Shown piece by piece: positions 17,150-25,197 of a stretch of DNA of 64,000 nucleotides (position 1 is its first letter; every line of letters begins with the position of its first letter). A program made the translations under genes and the position numbers. The stretch is from Methanomassiliicoccaceae archaeon DOK (GTDB lineage: Archaea > Thermoplasmatota > Thermoplasmata > Methanomassiliicoccales > Methanomethylophilaceae). The notes beneath the pieces were generated by a model. It saw only the letters and a program-made list of their open reading frames with translations. It made no database searches and was not told the origin of the DNA. The stretch lies in contig CP047880.1 of NCBI GenBank assembly GCA_009911715.1, positions 124,001 through 188,000 on the forward strand. Reading direction: 5' to 3'.

Positions 17150-17711
17150 GACGGAATGCGTCGAGCTCCTCATCGAGGCGGGATGCAAACGCAGGGTCAT
17201 AATACACTGCTGCACCGTGGAGGCCGTGGCGAAGGAGATGTCGTCCCGCATCGCGGGGGTCGACAGGGACCTCGTCCTCGCAGGATCGCTCCTCCACGAC
17301 ATCGGCCGCTCGGTCGACCATTCGATCATGCACGCCTACATAGGGTCGCAGATCGTGAAGGGTCACGGGCTGTCGCCGGCACTCGTCGACATCGTTCGCA
17401 AGCACACCGGCGCGGGTCTCGACGACGAGGATGTGGCCGAGATGGGCCTGCCCCAGGCGGACTACATGCCGAGGACGCTGGAGGAGAAGATCGTCGCCCA
17501 CGCGGACAACCTGGTCAGCGACAACAAGGTGGTAACCCATCTGCACTCGGTTGAGAAGCTGAGGAACAAGGGTGCCGACCGCGGCGCAGACAGGATCGAG
17601 GCGCTGCACAGGGAGCTCTCCGAGCTCTACGGGGAGGACCTCGATGTGCTGCCGGACCGCATCGGCCAGTATCCGGACCTTCCGCTCGCCAGGAGCTTCG
17701 ACCTGGTCTGA
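17127..17711 (+). CDS. HD-domain phosphohydrolase, TIGR00295-like
   Basis: The protein is 194 residues if it starts at TTG 17127, which is preceded by a GAGGGGGA Shine-Dalgarno sequence 6 nt upstream. No closer ATG or GTG exists in frame. The HD motif is visible: H in IIHCCTVEAVA, then GSLLHDIGRSVDHSIMHAYI (HD plus following His), and IVRKHTGAG. A late VAHADNL gives the distal Asp. The domain binds divalent metals and hydrolyses phosphoesters; the archaeal family's substrate is not established. It overlaps trm56, suggesting a tRNA- or nucleotide-related role. Confidence 0.8.
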   Translation: MSSTIPNETECVELLIEAGCKRRVIIHCCTVEAVAKEMSSRIAGVDRDLVLAGSLLHDIGRSVDHSIMHAYIGSQIVKGHGLSPALVDIVRKHTGAGLDDEDVAEMGLPQADYMPRTLEEKIVAHADNLVSDNKVVTHLHSVEKLRNKGADRGADRIEALHRELSELYGEDLDVLPDRIGQYPDLPLARSFDLV

Positions 17712-17769
17712 GGTCGGAGGCTGAAACTTCTTTTTTAAATCATATTCACATACGGAGTCAGTGATTCAA

Positions 17770-18081
17770 ATGGTTACAGAGCTCAACGAATCCAACTTCG
17801 ATTCCTTCGTGGAGTCGAACCACATCGCCATCATCGACTGCTGGGCGCCCTGGTGCGGACCCTGCAGGCGCATGGGACCCATTATCGAGGAGGTCGCCAA
17901 CGACCTCGCCGGAAAGGCAGGGGTCGCTAAGCTCAACACCGACGAGAACCAGGCCATCGCGGTCAGGTTCAACATCAACGCCATCCCCACGCTCCTCGTC
18001 TTCAAGGACAGGGTCCTCGTCGACGCGCTCGTGGGACTCAGGCCCAAGGAAGACATCCTGTCGTACGTGAGCGGTCTCTGA
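17770..18081 (+). CDS. trxA: Thioredoxin
   Basis: This 103-residue thioredoxin has the active site WAPWCGPCRRMGP (CGPC) at residues ~28-32 and the cis-proline INAIPTLLVFKD. It is a cytoplasmic dithiol-disulfide exchange protein. ATG 17770 is preferred over GTG 17761. The stop TGA overlaps the start of the reductase gene by one base, so the pair is translationally coupled. Confidence 0.93.
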   Translation: MVTELNESNFDSFVESNHIAIIDCWAPWCGPCRRMGPIIEEVANDLAGKAGVAKLNTDENQAIAVRFNINAIPTLLVFKDRVLVDALVGLRPKEDILSYVSGL

Positions 18082-18965
18082 TGGAGACAGACGTACTGGT
18101 CATCGGATCCGGGCCCGCGGGCATCCAGGCCGCGATCCACGCATCGAGGCGCAAGGTCTCCGTCGTAGTCGCCGGGAGGCCGTCCGCCAGCGCCGCCGCC
18201 GGCACGGAGGTGGACAACTACTTCGGTACAGGGCTCGTGTCGGGCGACAGGCTCATCGAGGAGGGCGTCCGCCAGGCCGAGTCCACAGGGGCCGTCTTCT
18301 CAGGACAGAACGTCATCTCGTCCTCCCGGGACGGGGAGGCGTTCCGCTTCGTCCTCGAGGACGGCACGGAGGTGGTCTCGAAAGCAGTGGTCATCGCCAC
18401 CGGGATATCCAGGAAGAAGCTGGGGATCCCCGGGGAGAAGGAGCTCTTCGGCAAAGGCGTGAGCTACTGCGCGGTCTGCGACTGCAACTTCTACAAGGGC
18501 CGCAGGGCCGTCATCGTCGGGAACGAGTCCGAGGCGGCGACCTCGGCGGAGATGATGACGGGATACGCCTCGGAGACGTCCTGGGTCGCCTGGGATGTGC
18601 AGGCCAGTCCTGTTCTGGTGGAGAAGGCGGAGGCGGCGGGGGTCAGGTTCTACGGCTCGAAGCCGCGCGCCATCGTCGGTGAGACCAAGGTGGAGGCGCT
18701 GGAGCTCGAGGACGGCACGACGATCCCCACGGACGGGGTGTTCATAGAACTCGGCGCCAGATCAGCGGCGGACATAGCCATGGACCTGGACGTGATGCCC
18801 GAGATGGACGACACCATCAAGGTGGGCACCGACTGTGCCACCGAGGTCCCGGGGGTCTACGCATGCGGCGATGTCACGGGCAAGCCGTGGCAGGTCGCCA
18901 AGGCCGTCGGCCAGGGCTGTGTGGCGGGAACCAACGCCGCGGCATTCGTGAAGGGAGAGAGATGA
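18081..18965 (+). CDS. trxB: Thioredoxin reductase-like flavoprotein
   Basis: The 294-residue flavoprotein has an FAD-binding GSGPAGIQAAIHA motif near the N-terminus, the redox pair CAVC at about residue 131-134, and GVYACGDVTGKPWQVAKAVG at the C-terminus. The second dinucleotide-binding region reads VIVGNESEAATSAEM in place of GxGxxA, and the HRRxxFRA NADPH motif is missing. Methanogens have deazaflavin-dependent thioredoxin reductases, so F420H2 or another donor is possible; that is inference. It is coupled to trxA upstream and to the XRE regulator downstream (ATGA overlap). Confidence 0.88.
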   Translation: METDVLVIGSGPAGIQAAIHASRRKVSVVVAGRPSASAAAGTEVDNYFGTGLVSGDRLIEEGVRQAESTGAVFSGQNVISSSRDGEAFRFVLEDGTEVVSKAVVIATGISRKKLGIPGEKELFGKGVSYCAVCDCNFYKGRRAVIVGNESEAATSAEMMTGYASETSWVAWDVQASPVLVEKAEAAGVRFYGSKPRAIVGETKVEALELEDGTTIPTDGVFIELGARSAADIAMDLDVMPEMDDTIKVGTDCATEVPGVYACGDVTGKPWQVAKAVGQGCVAGTNAAAFVKGER

Positions 18966-19474
18966 CTGTTTCCGATCTAATCAACGGAATGCTCAGGGAG
19001 GACGGGGGGTTCCAGAAGGCCTTCCGCAGCATCCTCGACGACGAGCTGAACATGTCTCTGAACGAGTTCTGCCAGCTATCCGGCATCTCGCAGAGCACGA
19101 TGTACAAGATACTGGAGGACAAACGCGAGCCAAACCTTCGCACCGTGCGCCAGGTGATCAAGAGCCTGAAGGTCCTGATGGAGCCGGAGGACTCCCACTT
19201 CATCGGGGTGATCGCATTCACCACGGTCCTGGAGAACCTCCCGAAGTCCATAGACATGGACGGGTTGACCGTGAACGTCAGGGAGTATCCGGTCTCCACG
19301 GTGGAGGACGCCATCATCGCGGCCGTCCGCGCCGAGCGCGACGGCGCCCTTGGGGTCGTGTGCGCGCCCATCGTCGCACCCACCATCGAGAAGATCCTGT
19401 CCATTCCGGTGTCCCGTGTCATACCCACGACAAGCGTCCTGCTGGCCATCGACAGGCTCAAGGACCTGGTCTGA
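18962..19474 (+). CDS. XRE-type regulator with C-terminal sensor domain
   Basis: This 170-residue protein has a helix-turn-helix of the Cro/CI type (MSLNEFCQLSGISQSTMYKI, LEDKREPNLRTVRQVIKSL) at residues ~30-75. The alpha/beta C-terminal domain (FIGVIAFTTVLENLPK, then GALGVVCAPIVAPTIEKIL and VSRVIPTTSVLLAIDRL) resembles those of conserved methanogen regulators. It overlaps the stop of the thioredoxin reductase gene (ATGA), so it probably senses or controls the thioredoxin system. The ligand is unknown. Confidence 0.8.
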   Translation: MTVSDLINGMLREDGGFQKAFRSILDDELNMSLNEFCQLSGISQSTMYKILEDKREPNLRTVRQVIKSLKVLMEPEDSHFIGVIAFTTVLENLPKSIDMDGLTVNVREYPVSTVEDAIIAAVRAERDGALGVVCAPIVAPTIEKILSIPVSRVIPTTSVLLAIDRLKDLV

Positions 19475-19520
19475 AAACCCCTTCCCAATAACATTTCAGT
19501 TTAGCTACTCTAATAATAAG

Positions 19521-19528
19521 TTAATATA
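19521..19528 (+). promoter_or_regulatory. TATA box of regulator gene at 19559
   Basis: TTAATATA sits 30 nt before ATG 19559 in an AT-rich gap, giving a leaderless or nearly leaderless transcript. Confidence 0.5.
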
Positions 19529-19558
19529 CCAGCTTAACCGTGGTCATCTCTCGGTACC

Positions 19559-20008
19559 ATGTTCGAGCTGCAGGTCGTTAGCAACACGCCCATGACGGGT
19601 GTGGACGATGTCAACGTCGTCGCCGAGACCCTTCTAGTGCAGATTGGATACCTTCCCAAGGGGTACGATCCCAAGACGGGTGCGATAACCGTGAGGGACA
19701 GCGTGCCGTACCGCCTGTTCATGGACCATCTGATGGCCCACCCCTCCAAGGCCTGGACCGTCGAGGAGCTGGCATCGCTCCTGGGGACCACCAAGCCCAC
19801 CATATACAGGCACATAAACAAGCTCAAGTCGATGGATCTGCTGGAGGCCATGGACGTCGAGTACGACGGGCAGATCCGCAAGGGGTACCGCATAAGGTTC
19901 GGGGATCTGGTCAAGGCCTGGAGCTTCACCGAGGCCAACGTCAACATGGCCATGGAGAACTACCGCAAGACCATTGTCCATTTCCAGGAGCTTTCTCAGA
20001 AGAGGTGA
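19559..20008 (+). CDS. Winged-helix transcriptional regulator
   Basis: The 149-residue protein carries a helix-turn-helix at residues ~55-95 (VPYRLFMDHLMAHPSKAWTV, EELASLLGTTKPTIYRHINK, LKSMDLLEAM) followed by a wing (YDGQIRKGYRIRFG) and a C-terminal helix. The N-terminal ~45 residues (NTPMTGVDDVNVVAETLLVQ) form a separate beta-rich piece. It is the first gene of a likely operon with an 84-residue protein and Elp3. Confidence 0.75.
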   Translation: MFELQVVSNTPMTGVDDVNVVAETLLVQIGYLPKGYDPKTGAITVRDSVPYRLFMDHLMAHPSKAWTVEELASLLGTTKPTIYRHINKLKSMDLLEAMDVEYDGQIRKGYRIRFGDLVKAWSFTEANVNMAMENYRKTIVHFQELSQKR

Positions 20009-20012
20009 TTCG

Positions 20013-20267
20013 ATGGAGAACGAGTACGTGGTCGCGCCCGGCGCGAGGTTCGCTGTTTCTTGGAGGTACTCCCGCGACGAGTGCAGGGAGTTCGAGGGCG
20101 TCTACAAGGGTCTGTCGGCCATCGGGACCGACACCGCCATGGTCTTCGACGTGGACGGTACCGTCAGGTTCCTCTCCGCATCATCGATCGTGTGCATGGA
20201 CCAGCTCGAGGCTGCTCCTGAGAAGAACGACAAGAAGTCCGACGCCGGCAGCGTTTTCTATGGCTGA
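20013..20267 (+). CDS. Small hypothetical protein upstream of Elp3
   Basis: This 84-residue protein is beta-rich by eye (RFAVSWRYSRDECREFEGVY, KGLSAIGTDTAMVFDVDGTV, RFLSASSIVCMDQL) with a charged tail, which could be a small SH3- or Sm-like barrel. ATG 20013 follows GAGGTGATT, a good Shine-Dalgarno sequence. It overlaps the Elp3 start by 8 bp, so a link to tRNA modification or to the upstream regulator is plausible. No family was recognised. Confidence 0.65.
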   Translation: MENEYVVAPGARFAVSWRYSRDECREFEGVYKGLSAIGTDTAMVFDVDGTVRFLSASSIVCMDQLEAAPEKNDKKSDAGSVFYG

Positions 20268-21813
20268 ACCGGACATCGTCGCGTTCTCGCGCGAGATCAT
20301 CGACGCCGTCAAGACCGGCAGGGTCTCGGACCGCGACCAGCTCCAGAATCTCAAGCTGAAGCTCTGCAAGGCCTACGGCTTCGGGGACGTGCCTCCGAAC
20401 TCGGACATCCTGGCCAACGTCGAGCCCGGGGAGAGGAAGCTGCTCACCCCGTTCCTGGTCAAAAAACCGACCCGTACCATCAGCGGTGTGGCCGTGGTCG
20501 CGGTGATGACGTCGCCGCATGACTGCCCCCACGGACGCTGCTCGTTCTGTCCCGGCGGCGTGCAGAACGACTCGCCGCAGTCCTACACGGGCAAGGAGCC
20601 GGCGGCCAGGAGGGCGGGGCGGAACAGGTTCGATCCGTGGATGCAGGTCACCGACAGGGTGACCCAGCTCACAGAGATAGGGCACAAGACGGACAAGATA
20701 GACCTGATAATCATGGGCGGCACCTTCACCAGCCGCGAGCCCGAGTACCAGGAGTGGTTCGTCCGCAGGTGCTTCGACGCTCTCAACGGCGTCGACTCAG
20801 ATACGCTGGAGGAGGCGCAGAGGCTCAACGAGTCGTCCGAGCACAGGTGCGTGGGGCTCACCGTGGAGACGCGTCCTGACGTCTTCACCCCGGAGCAGAT
20901 CGAGAGGGTGATGGGGTTCGGAGCGACAAGGGTGGAGCTCGGAGTGCAGATCCTCGACGACGACGTGCTCGCAGGGGTGGACAGGGGACACGGTACCGCG
21001 GAGGTCCGCAGATGCACCCGCGACTGCAAGGAGCACGGCCTCAAGGTATGCTATCACATCATGCCGGGGCTGCCGGGGTCATCGCCGGAGAACGATCTCC
21101 GCTGCTTCAGACGGGTGTTCGAAGACCCGGACTACCGGCCGGACATGCTGAAGTTCTACCCGGTGCTCGTGGTGGAGGGCACGAAGCTCTACGACATGTG
21201 GCGGAGGGGCGAGTACTCCCCGTACCTGGAGGACACCGCCACCGAGCTACTGGCACAGATGAAGCAGCTCGTCCCGGAATACGTCCGCATACAGCGCATA
21301 CAGAGGGACATCCCTGTCACGGAGATCTCCGCGGGCATACACAAGAGCAACATCCGTCAGCTGGTGGCGGACTACATGCGCGACAACGGGATGGAGTGCA
21401 GATGCATCCGCTGCAGGGAGGTCGGCCACAAGGGCACAGTCCTGAGGGACCCGTCCAAGGTCGTCCTCAAGGACACGGTGTACGACTCATGCGGCGGAAC
21501 TGAGCACTTCATAGCCCTGGAGTACGAGGATGCCGTGGTTGGCTACATAAGGGTGAGGCTGGACTCCAACCCCGAGGCGACCATCAGGGAGCTCAAGGTC
21601 TTCGGCAAGGTCGCATCCATCGGCGACGAGGGCGAGGACTGGCAGCACAGGGGCTTCGGAAGGGAGCTCGTGGCCGAGGCCGAGAGGGTGGCCCGCGAGG
21701 CCGGCAGGACGAGGATAAGGGTCACCAGCGGAGTCGGCGTCAGGGGCTACTACAGGTCCCTGGGCTTCGACTACGACCTTCCGTACATGGCGAAGGACCT
21801 CCGATCCCGGTAA
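20260..21813 (+). CDS. elp3: Elp3-type tRNA uridine-34 modification enzyme
   Basis: This 517-residue protein has an N-terminal helical region, a radical SAM domain with CPHGRCSFCPGGVQ (CxxxxCxxC type of Elp3, residues ~86-96), motifs TVETRPDVFTPEQIERVMGFG and TRVELGVQILDDDVL, the KSNIRQLV segment, and a C-terminal GNAT acetyltransferase domain (RELKVFG...QHRGFGRELVAEAERVA). It should add a carboxymethyl-type group to the wobble uridine of tRNAs using acetyl-CoA and SAM. Archaeal Elp3 works without the other Elongator subunits. ATG 20260 overlaps the preceding gene. Confidence 0.95.
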   Translation: MAEPDIVAFSREIIDAVKTGRVSDRDQLQNLKLKLCKAYGFGDVPPNSDILANVEPGERKLLTPFLVKKPTRTISGVAVVAVMTSPHDCPHGRCSFCPGGVQNDSPQSYTGKEPAARRAGRNRFDPWMQVTDRVTQLTEIGHKTDKIDLIIMGGTFTSREPEYQEWFVRRCFDALNGVDSDTLEEAQRLNESSEHRCVGLTVETRPDVFTPEQIERVMGFGATRVELGVQILDDDVLAGVDRGHGTAEVRRCTRDCKEHGLKVCYHIMPGLPGSSPENDLRCFRRVFEDPDYRPDMLKFYPVLVVEGTKLYDMWRRGEYSPYLEDTATELLAQMKQLVPEYVRIQRIQRDIPVTEISAGIHKSNIRQLVADYMRDNGMECRCIRCREVGHKGTVLRDPSKVVLKDTVYDSCGGTEHFIALEYEDAVVGYIRVRLDSNPEATIRELKVFGKVASIGDEGEDWQHRGFGRELVAEAERVAREAGRTRIRVTSGVGVRGYYRSLGFDYDLPYMAKDLRSR

Positions 21814-21826
21814 GCTGTTTAGCAAA

Positions 21827-21868
21827 TCCGTATATACGGATATTCTGTTTAAGCAATCACTTAAACAG
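21827..21868 (+). promoter_or_regulatory. Palindromic operator region of the ArsR/NifX-like gene
   Basis: A perfect 14-bp palindrome TCCGTATATACGGA (21827-21840) contains the likely TATA element. A second inverted repeat follows: CTGTTTAAG (21845-21853) with CTTAAACAG (21860-21868). A third half-site CTGTTTAGC is at 21815-21823. ATG is at 21876. ArsR dimers bind such sites, so autoregulation is likely. Confidence 0.65.
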
Positions 21869-21875
21869 TGACACC

Positions 21876-22664
21876 ATGGACGACATCACAGGCATCCTGA
21901 GGGCTCTATCCGATGAGACCAGGTTCTCGATCGTCACGATCCTGCTGAACCACGACATCTGCGCAGGAGCTGTCGCCAGGAGGCTCGGGGTGTCCGACGC
22001 CGCCGTGTCCCAGCATATGAAGGTGCTCCGCGACGCGGGGCTGGTCGAGTCCGAGAGGCGCGGATACTTCACGCACTACCGCGTGAACGTCGGTCTTCTC
22101 GAGGAGACCGCCGCCAGTCTGTCGGAGATGGCCGGATGGGTCCGCAGCCCATGCGACCCGGATCTGGAGGGATGCACCGAGGTCAGACGCGGCAGATGCC
22201 CAGCGGATAAGTGCAGCGGCGGATGTCCGAGGTCGGACGGCGACAGGTGCCCGGGATGCACAATGGGGTCATGCAATTCTGGAGATGCGACAATGAAGGT
22301 AGCAGTGACATATGAGAACGGGGAGATCTTCCAGCATTTCGGCAGGACCGAGCAGTTCAAGGTCTACGAGATCCAGGACGGGAGGGTGGTCTCCTCGGAG
22401 GTCGTCGGGAACGAGGGCAGGGGCCACGGCGAGCTGGTCGGGGTGCTCAGGCAGCTGGGGGTCTCCGTGCTCATCTGCGGCGGTCTCGGGATGGGTGCCA
22501 GGCAGGGCCTGGAGGCATCCGGTATCAGGGTCTGCTCCGGCAACGTCGGAAGTGCCGACGACGCCGTATCGAGGTTCGCCGACGGCACTCTGGAGATTCA
22601 CTCCGAGGCCACCTGCCACCATCATGACGGCGAGGAGCACCAGTGCACCTGCGGCAGGCACTGA
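21876..22664 (+). CDS. ArsR regulator fused to NifX/NifB-like (Fe-Mo cofactor) domain
   Basis: The 262-residue protein joins three parts. Residues 1-80 are an ArsR winged helix (LSDETRFSIVTILLNHDICA, GAVARRLGVSDAAVSQHMKV, LRDAGLVESERRGYFTHYRV). Residues ~90-137 are a Cys-rich linker with about nine cysteines. Residues ~140-245 are a NifX/NifB C-terminal-like domain (FQHFGRTEQFKVYEI, LICGGLGMGARQGLEASGIR), ending in a His/Cys tail (CHHHDGEEHQCTC). Such domains bind Fe-S or Mo-Fe cluster precursors. A metal- or cluster-responsive regulator is inferred. An in-frame ATG at 22293 has GGAG 8 nt upstream, so the NifX-like part may also be made alone. Confidence 0.8.
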   Translation: MDDITGILRALSDETRFSIVTILLNHDICAGAVARRLGVSDAAVSQHMKVLRDAGLVESERRGYFTHYRVNVGLLEETAASLSEMAGWVRSPCDPDLEGCTEVRRGRCPADKCSGGCPRSDGDRCPGCTMGSCNSGDATMKVAVTYENGEIFQHFGRTEQFKVYEIQDGRVVSSEVVGNEGRGHGELVGVLRQLGVSVLICGGLGMGARQGLEASGIRVCSGNVGSADDAVSRFADGTLEIHSEATCHHHDGEEHQCTCGRH

Positions 22665-24866
22665 TCATCCGTAGAACGGGATGGTGTCCCAGCTGGTGCG
22701 GCGCTTCTTGATGTCGCGACCCATCTTCCGGTAGTTCTCGAAGAGGGCCTCGTCCACGGACGGGCCGACCCTCTCCAGCGCTCTGACGAAATGGGCGGTC
22801 GTGACGCGTTCTGCGTCACGGTCCTCGCGGTAGGCGCACAGACCCGCCTCCCTGCAGAGGGCGGCGAGGTCTGCGCCGACATAGCCGTCCGTGACAGAAG
22901 CGAGCCATCCCAGGTCCACGCCGTCTAGGGGCATGCCCCTGGTGTGGACCTCAAGGATGCGCAGGCGGGAGGCCTCGTCGGGCTTGCCCACCAGGACCAT
23001 CCTGTCGAACCTGCCTGGCCTCAGGAGGGCCGGGTCGATCATGTCGGGCCTGTTGGTGGCCGCCATCACTGTCACGTTCTTCATGCTCTCGACACCGTCC
23101 ATTGATGTCAGGAGCTGCGCCACAACCCTCTCCCAGGCGGATCCGTCGCCCCCGCCGCGGATCGGGGCGATCGAATCGATCTCGTCGAAGAATATGATGC
23201 AGGGGGCCATCTGCTTGGCCCTTTTGAATATCTGACGAATGGCCCTCTCGCTCTCGCCCATCCACTTGTTCGCGACCTCCGGGCCGTTCACCGAGATGAA
23301 GTTGGTCCCGGACTCGTTGGCTATCGCCTTGGCGATGAGGGTCTTCCCGGTCCCGGGCGGGCCGTAGAGCAGGATGCCCCTCCCGGGCTCGATCCCCAGT
23401 CTCTCGTACGCCTTGTTCCCCTCCTCGGGGACGAAGACCTCCTCGATCTCCCTGCGGACGTCGTCCAGTCCGCCCACGTCGTTCCAGGTGACCTTGGGGA
23501 TCTCCACGAGGACCTCCCTCATGCCGCTGGGTTCGACGTCGTTCAGGGCCTCGCGGAAGTCGTTCATGGACACCCTCATGCCCTCTAGTATCTGGGACGG
23601 GACGGGTTTGTCCAGGTCTATGGAGCTCATGCGGGAGCTGAGGCAGCGCATGGCGGCCTCCCTGCAGAGGGCGGCGAGGTCCGCACCCACGAACCCCTGG
23701 GTCAGTCCCGCAAGGACATCGACGTCCACATCGTCGGTCAGCGGCATGTCCCTGGTGTGCACGTTCAGGATGTCCGCCCTGCCTTTGCGTCCCGGGACAC
23801 CTATCTCTATCTCCCTGTCGAACCTCCCAGGCCTCCTCAGAGCGGGGTCTATGGAGTCCTCTCTGTTTGTCGCGCCGATCACGATGACGTTCCCGCGGTC
23901 GCCGAGGCCGTCCATGAGCGTCAGGAGCTGGGCCACGACCCTCCTCTCGACCTCGCCGGACACCGAGTCCCTGTTCGGAGCGATGGAGTCTATCTCGTCC
24001 AGGAACACTATGCTCGGCGAGTTCTCGGAGGCCTCCTTGAAGATGTCCCTGAGCCTCTCCTCGCTCTGGCCGTAGTACTGGCCCATGATCTCGGGACCCC
24101 TCACAGAGTAAAGCGAAGCCCCGGATTCGTTGGCCACGGCCTCTGCGATGAGGGTCTTCCCGGTCCCGGGCGGGCCGTAGAGGAGCACGCCCCTGGGTGC
24201 GCCTATGCCGAGCCTGTCGAACAGCTCGGGGTGCTTGAGGGGCAGCTCGATCATCTCCCTGATGCGCTTCAGCTCCTCGTCCAGGCCGCCGACGTCGTCG
24301 TAGGTGATCTGCTGGCCGGTGTTCCCCTTCTTGGTCTTCTCCTTTCTCGGGGAGTCCCTGAGGACGATCTGCGTGCCCCCGGTGACGAGGACTGGCCCCT
24401 GGGGGACCGTGGAGACGACGGTGAAGGTCGACCTGTTTCCCATGAGGGCTATGTTCGGGACGATGATGTCCGTGCCGGCGACCAGGGGCCTCGCCATGAG
24501 TCCCCTGAGGAAGATGTCCTCGATGCCCTTCTCGAACTTGATGGTCTTCCCCTCGGGGATGTTGGGTGCCAGGACGACCTGCTCCGCCATCAGGGGGTCG
24601 CACCTCCGGACCGTGACGTTCTCGTCGACGCTGACGCCGGCGCTGGTCCTGGTCAGACCGTCTATGAAGATCATCCCCTTGCCCTCGTCCTCCGGATCGC
24701 ACTTGAACACCTTGGCGACCACCTTCCTCTTTCCCACTATCTCTATGGTGTCGCCTATGTCGAGTCCCAGCGCCCTGCGGGACTCCGTGTCTATCCTTGC
24801 GCGGCCGTACCCGGCCTCGGACTGCCTCTGGGCCATGCCGACCTTGAGGACGATGGATTCTGTCAT
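22665..24866 (-). CDS. cdc48: CDC48/VAT-type AAA ATPase
   Basis: The 733-residue protein has the VAT/p97 layout: an N-terminal double-psi-barrel and four-stranded domain (residues 1-180), D1 with Walker A GPPGTGKT (231-238) and Walker [16 protein letters not shown], and D2 with GPPGTGKT near 505 and [16 protein letters not shown], each with arginine fingers in R-PGRFDR. It unfolds proteins for degradation or remodelling in the cytosol. The C-terminus SWDTIPFYG ends in hydrophobic/aromatic residues that could dock on a proteasome. Length is typical. Confidence 0.96.
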   Translation of the reverse strand: MTESIVLKVGMAQRQSEAGYGRARIDTESRRALGLDIGDTIEIVGKRKVVAKVFKCDPEDEGKGMIFIDGLTRTSAGVSVDENVTVRRCDPLMAEQVVLAPNIPEGKTIKFEKGIEDIFLRGLMARPLVAGTDIIVPNIALMGNRSTFTVVSTVPQGPVLVTGGTQIVLRDSPRKEKTKKGNTGQQITYDDVGGLDEELKRIREMIELPLKHPELFDRLGIGAPRGVLLYGPPGTGKTLIAEAVANESGASLYSVRGPEIMGQYYGQSEERLRDIFKEASENSPSIVFLDEIDSIAPNRDSVSGEVERRVVAQLLTLMDGLGDRGNVIVIGATNREDSIDPALRRPGRFDREIEIGVPGRKGRADILNVHTRDMPLTDDVDVDVLAGLTQGFVGADLAALCREAAMRCLSSRMSSIDLDKPVPSQILEGMRVSMNDFREALNDVEPSGMREVLVEIPKVTWNDVGGLDDVRREIEEVFVPEEGNKAYERLGIEPGRGILLYGPPGTGKTLIAKAIANESGTNFISVNGPEVANKWMGESERAIRQIFKRAKQMAPCIIFFDEIDSIAPIRGGGDGSAWERVVAQLLTSMDGVESMKNVTVMAATNRPDMIDPALLRPGRFDRMVLVGKPDEASRLRILEVHTRGMPLDGVDLGWLASVTDGYVGADLAALCREAGLCAYREDRDAERVTTAHFVRALERVGPSVDEALFENYRKMGRDIKKRRTSWDTIPFYG

Positions 24867-24953
24867 CGTCCGCCGTATTGGTCTGGCACATCATAAAGCA
24901 CACGCGCGTGCCCGCGCGTAGGGTTAATAAGAGAGGGGAACCATGGCTTCAGC

Positions 24954-25193
24954 ATGACGATCGTCGAGATCAGAATCGAGCTCAAGAAGGGGGTCGCGGA
25001 CCCCGAGGGCAAGAACACAATGAAGACCCTCCAGTCCCTTGGCTTCCAGGGGATCTCCGGGGTCAAGACCGTGAAGCTCTTCGAGGTGGAGCTTGACGCC
25101 CCCGCCGACAAGGCCCAGGCCGAGGCGGAGGAGATGTGCAGGAAGCTCCTGGCCAACCCCGTGATCCAGAACTACCGCGTCACCGTGAGATGA
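24954..25193 (+). CDS. purS: FGAM synthase subunit PurS
   Basis: This 79-residue PurS has the usual fold and landmarks: VEIRIELKKGVADPEGKNT, LQSLGFQGISGVKTVKLFEV and LLANPVIQNYRV. It is the small bridging subunit of formylglycinamidine ribonucleotide synthase, linking PurQ glutaminase to PurL. It is the first gene of a purS-purL-purQ operon and lies 4 bp before purL. Confidence 0.95.
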   Translation: MTIVEIRIELKKGVADPEGKNTMKTLQSLGFQGISGVKTVKLFEVELDAPADKAQAEAEEMCRKLLANPVIQNYRVTVR

Positions 25194-25197
25194 TACG

